Shown piece after piece: positions 6,022 to 7,448 of a stretch of 7,448 nt of DNA (positions within the stretch are counted from its first letter, which is position 1; every line of letters begins with the position of its first letter). This DNA is from Pseudomonadota bacterium (lineage in GTDB: Bacteria > Pseudomonadota > Alphaproteobacteria > Sphingomonadales > Sphingomonadaceae), in assembly GCA_023390675.1 (NCBI GenBank), contig JAEWCK010000208.1, positions 1 to 7,448 of the forward strand, read 5' to 3'. A program made the translations under genes and the position numbers. The notes under the pieces were generated by a model. That model was not told the origin of the DNA, made no database searches, and saw only the letters and a list, made by a program, of their open reading frames with translations.

Positions 6022-6200
6022 GCGGCGCGCCGCTCGATCAGCCGCGTCTCGCGATGGCATTGGTGGCAGAAGGCGAAATCGAAGGTCTCGCTCAATCGCC
6101 ACGCCTGCGCCGCGACGTCCCATTCGGCCCAGGCGTCGCGCGTCACCGCGATGCCGCCGCAGCGTTCGCAGGCATATTCGCGAGGCTCGGTTCCGGGCAT
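6012..6200 (-). CDS. Small Cys4 zinc-ribbon-like protein
   Basis: This 62-residue protein carries two CxxC knuckles, CERC (C11, C14) and CHQC (C45, C48), separated by 30 residues. That arrangement is expected for a zinc ribbon or rubredoxin-like metal site. Between them is a Trp-rich segment (DAWAEWDVAAQAW, 22-34), and the tail ETRLIERRAA is basic. I recall similar short uncharacterised proteins in sphingomonads, but I know of no function; a protein- or nucleic acid-binding role would be a guess. The ATG at 6200 must be the start, because an in-frame TAG lies four codons upstream (6212-6210); no good ribosome-binding site is visible. Paired knuckles and a complete short frame argue for a real gene even though it overlaps the DUF2059-like gene by 10 bp. 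It is divergent from the cytochrome gene. Confidence 0.75.
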   Translation of the reverse strand: MPGTEPREYACERCGGIAVTRDAWAEWDVAAQAWRLSETFDFAFCHQCHRETRLIERRAAQS

Positions 6201-6232
6201 GGCGCGATGCTAGCGCGGGCGATCTCCGAAAT

Positions 6233-6248
6233 GGACGCAAGTGCATCC
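6233..6248. promoter_or_regulatory. Imperfect palindrome, possible operator between zinc-ribbon and cytochrome genes
   Basis: GGACGCA-AG-TGCATCC is a dyad with 7-base arms matching at six of seven positions around a 2-base centre. It lies in the 129-bp divergent gap, 33 bases upstream of the start of the zinc-ribbon gene and about 25 bases before the putative -35 of the cytochrome gene. The position fits a regulator site, but no named regulator motif is recognised. Confidence 0.25.
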
Positions 6249-6271
6249 GGAACGGACCAGATGCCTCCCGA

Positions 6272-6300
6272 TTGCAGCGCGCGCCGCACGAGCCTAGCCT
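6272..6300 (+). promoter_or_regulatory. Putative sigma70-type promoter for the cytochrome c' gene
   Basis: TTGCAG (6272-6277), a 17-base spacer and TAGCCT (6295-6300) lie 29 bases before the ATG at 6330. The -35 is a fair match and the -10 is weak (three of six), which is common in GC-rich alphaproteobacteria. Confidence 0.3.
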
Positions 6301-6314
6301 CGGACAAACAGGCG

Positions 6315-6321
6315 AAGGGAG
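6315..6321 (+). promoter_or_regulatory. Ribosome-binding site deciding the cytochrome start
   Basis: AAGGGAG ends eight bases before the ATG at 6330 but only two bases before the ATG at 6324. Normal spacing therefore favours 6330; the difference is two residues (Met-Ala). Confidence 0.55.
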
Positions 6322-6329
6322 ACATGGCG

Positions 6330-6818
6330 ATGCGATTGGCGGTGTGGGGCATGGCGGGCGCGGCGCTGGTAATGGCGGGCGCGATCAGCTCGGCGAGCGC
6401 GGGAGCGAATGTCGGGCGGCCCGACGTTTCCGCGGCGGACATCATCGCCGGGCGGCAAGCGGCGTACCGGCTCTCGGCGGCGCTGTTTGGACAGATGAAG
6501 GCGGCGATCGACCGCGGCGACGACGTGAAGGGCCAAGCCTTTCCGGCGCGCGCGCTCGCGGGCTGGGCCAAGGCGCTGCCGGGAATGTTCCCCGCGGGCA
6601 CCGGGGTTTCGCCGTCGCACGCGCTGCCGCTGGTCTGGAGCGACCGCGCCGATTTCGAGGCCAAGGCCGCGACCTATGCGGCCGAGGCGGGCAAGCTCGC
6701 CGACCTTGCCAAGGCAGGCGACAAGGCCGGTTTCGCGACGCAATGGGGCGTGGTGCGCGACGCGTGCGGCGCGTGCCACGACAAGTTCAAGGCCCCCGAG
6801 GAGCGCAAGCCCGGCTGA
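6330..6818 (+). CDS. Cytochrome c'/c556-type class II cytochrome c
   Basis: This 162-residue periplasmic haem protein starts with a signal peptide (residues 1-24, cleavage after ASA). Four helices are expected, and the CGACH haem-attachment motif (C146, C149, H150) lies close to the C-terminus, which is diagnostic of class II cytochromes c; His150 is the proximal ligand. The N-terminal helix reads RQAAYRLSAALFGQMK and aligns well with the cytochrome c' helix that covers the distal haem face. The position that is Leu16 in the Alcaligenes protein is Tyr46 here; Chromatium cytochrome c' also has Tyr there. This argues for five-coordinate high-spin haem able to bind NO or CO rather than a Met-ligated low-spin c556, though Met56 further along the helix is not excluded. 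Haem attachment would need the cytochrome c maturation system, not in this window. The gene is followed by two hairpins that probably end its transcript. Confidence 0.9.
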   Translation: MRLAVWGMAGAALVMAGAISSASAGANVGRPDVSAADIIAGRQAAYRLSAALFGQMKAAIDRGDDVKGQAFPARALAGWAKALPGMFPAGTGVSPSHALPLVWSDRADFEAKAATYAAEAGKLADLAKAGDKAGFATQWGVVRDACGACHDKFKAPEERKPG

Positions 6819-6826
6819 TCGCTCCG

Positions 6827-6850
6827 AAACCGCGCGGTCCCGCCCGGTTT
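6827..6850 (+). terminator. Hairpin ending in TTT after the cytochrome gene
   Basis: Nine bases after the cytochrome stop, AAACCG (6827-6832) pairs with CGGTTT (6845-6850), and inside it GCG (6834-6836) pairs with CGC (6841-6843) across a C/C mismatch and a GTCC loop. The stem ends in TTT without a longer U-tract, so it is a weak intrinsic terminator candidate, usable in either direction because the opposite strand also ends in TTT. Confidence 0.5.
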
Positions 6851-6867
6851 GCCTCCACGGCGGAGGC
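6851..6867. repeat. Second inverted repeat, GCCTCC-acggc-GGAGGC
   Basis: A 6-bp perfect stem with a 5-base loop directly follows the first hairpin. It has no T-tract. It may reinforce termination of the cytochrome transcript or form the start of the nuclease leader. Confidence 0.45.
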
Positions 6868-6941
6868 GCTTGCACACGCTTTGTTGACTCTGCGGCCCGT
6901 AGATTCGGGGCACGCGGGTCAGTCCGGGCGAGATCAGGATC

Positions 6942-7400
6942 GTGCTGCTGGGCGGCGTGCTGCTCGGGCTCGCCGCGGCGAGCTGGAGCGGATCGTGGAC
7001 ACCGACCAGCATGGCGGGCGCGATGGCTCCGGCGGCGCCCGCGGATACCGCCGCCGCGCGCGCCTTCTCCTTCTGCCACACCGGCGGCGGGGTGAACTGC
7101 GTGGTCGACGGCGACACCTTCTGGATCGACGGCGAGAAGGTGCGCATCGCCGATATCGATGCGCCCGAGACGCATCCTTCGCGCTGCCCCGAGGAAGCGC
7201 GGCTGGGCAATGCCGCGACCCGGCGGCTGCAGGCGCTGCTGAGCGCGGGGCCGGTGACGCTCGAGGCGGCGGATCGCGACACCGATCGCTATGGCCGCAA
7301 GCTCCGCATCGTCAGCCGCGGCGGGCAATCGATCGGCGGCCAGCTCGTCGAGGAGGGGCTGGCCCGGCGCTGGACCGGGCACCGCGAGCCCTGGTGCTGA
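6942..7400 (+). CDS. Exported staphylococcal nuclease-like (SNase/thermonuclease family) protein
   Basis: This protein (about 152 residues) is predicted to be exported and to cleave phosphodiester bonds in nucleic acids with Ca2+. Catalytic residues of SNase are all present: D56 and D58 in VVDGDTF (D19/D21), R68, D73 and E76 in VRIADIDAPE (R35/D40/E43), and R119 in DRYGRKL (R87). A hydrophobic N-terminus (about 1-14) followed by an Ala/Pro-rich stretch suggests a signal peptide or anchor. Four cysteines (C45, C53, C82, C152) could form two disulfides, fitting an extracytoplasmic enzyme. The start is uncertain: the chosen codon is GTG at 6942, with AGGA only two bases away; a GTG at 6957 is an alternative, and a TAG at 6900-6902 limits any upstream extension. 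The gene follows the cytochrome gene after 123 bp containing two hairpins, so it is probably transcribed separately. Confidence 0.87.
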   Translation: MLLGGVLLGLAAASWSGSWTPTSMAGAMAPAAPADTAAARAFSFCHTGGGVNCVVDGDTFWIDGEKVRIADIDAPETHPSRCPEEARLGNAATRRLQALLSAGPVTLEAADRDTDRYGRKLRIVSRGGQSIGGQLVEEGLARRWTGHREPWC

Positions 7401-7422
7401 GGCGCACTTGGAACCTCGCTGG

Positions 7423-7448
7423 CGGGTGGAGCCGGGAGACTCCACCCG
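7423..7448 (+). terminator. Perfect 9-bp hairpin after the nuclease gene, at the window edge
   Basis: CGGGTGGAG (7423-7431) pairs perfectly with CTCCACCCG (7440-7448) around an 8-base loop, starting 22 bases after the nuclease stop. The position suggests a transcription terminator, but any T-tract would lie outside the window, and the stem could extend further. Confidence 0.5.

Noticed and set aside
6899..6904. TAGATT as a -10 box for the nuclease gene
   Set aside because: TTGTTG and TTGACT upstream are at spacers of about 13 and 10 bases, too short for a sigma70 promoter.
6294..7445. Minus-strand open frame of 383 codons over the cytochrome and nuclease genes
   Set aside because: Both opposing genes have intact catalytic or haem motifs, while this frame is Arg/Ala-rich without motifs. 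It is a shadow of GC-rich codon use.

Overview
This window looks like chromosomal DNA from a high-GC alphaproteobacterium, most likely a sphingomonad. The basis is the strong G/C bias at third codon positions and the style of several gene products: a TonB-family protein with a two-cysteine C-terminal domain, a secreted thermonuclease-like protein, a class II cytochrome c and a DUF2059-like protein. No ribosomal RNA or other phylogenetic marker is present, so the assignment is inference. I see no tRNA, rRNA, CRISPR array, insertion sequence or phage gene.

Layout: (1) 1-1007 (+) is the 3' part of a PLP fold-type III aldolase/dehydratase, with its start outside the window. (2) 1008-1328 (-) is a small exported glycine-zipper protein. 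(3) 1329-1454 is a divergent intergenic region with interlocking inverted repeats. (4) 1455-2225 (+) is a TonB-family protein, overlapping by 8 bp with ptrB, oligopeptidase B (2218-4281, +). (5) 4278-5489 (-) is an unrecognised membrane protein with two N-terminal helices, a coiled coil and a large C-terminal domain. (6) 5566-6021 (+) is a small exported DUF2059-like protein. (7) 6012-6200 (-) is a 62-residue Cys4 zinc-ribbon-like protein. (8) 6330-6818 (+) is a cytochrome c'/c556-type protein, followed by two hairpins. (9) 6942-7400 (+) is an exported SNase-like nuclease, followed by a perfect hairpin at the window edge.

The region is very compact. Genes alternate in strand, and all three convergent pairs have zero or negative spacing between stop codons. 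The only clear co-directional overlap is TonB-family/ptrB, which suggests translational coupling. The other genes do not form an obvious pathway. At least five products are predicted to be exported or membrane-anchored: glycine zipper, TonB-like, the 2TM protein, the DUF2059-like protein, cytochrome c' and the nuclease. The theme is therefore cell envelope and periplasm housekeeping.

I did not find a convincing new multi-gene system. The items most worth a second look are the unrecognised 2TM/coiled-coil protein, the oligopeptidase B that lacks the acidic residues described for dibasic specificity, the shared-stop junctions, and two operator-like dyads in divergent promoters.
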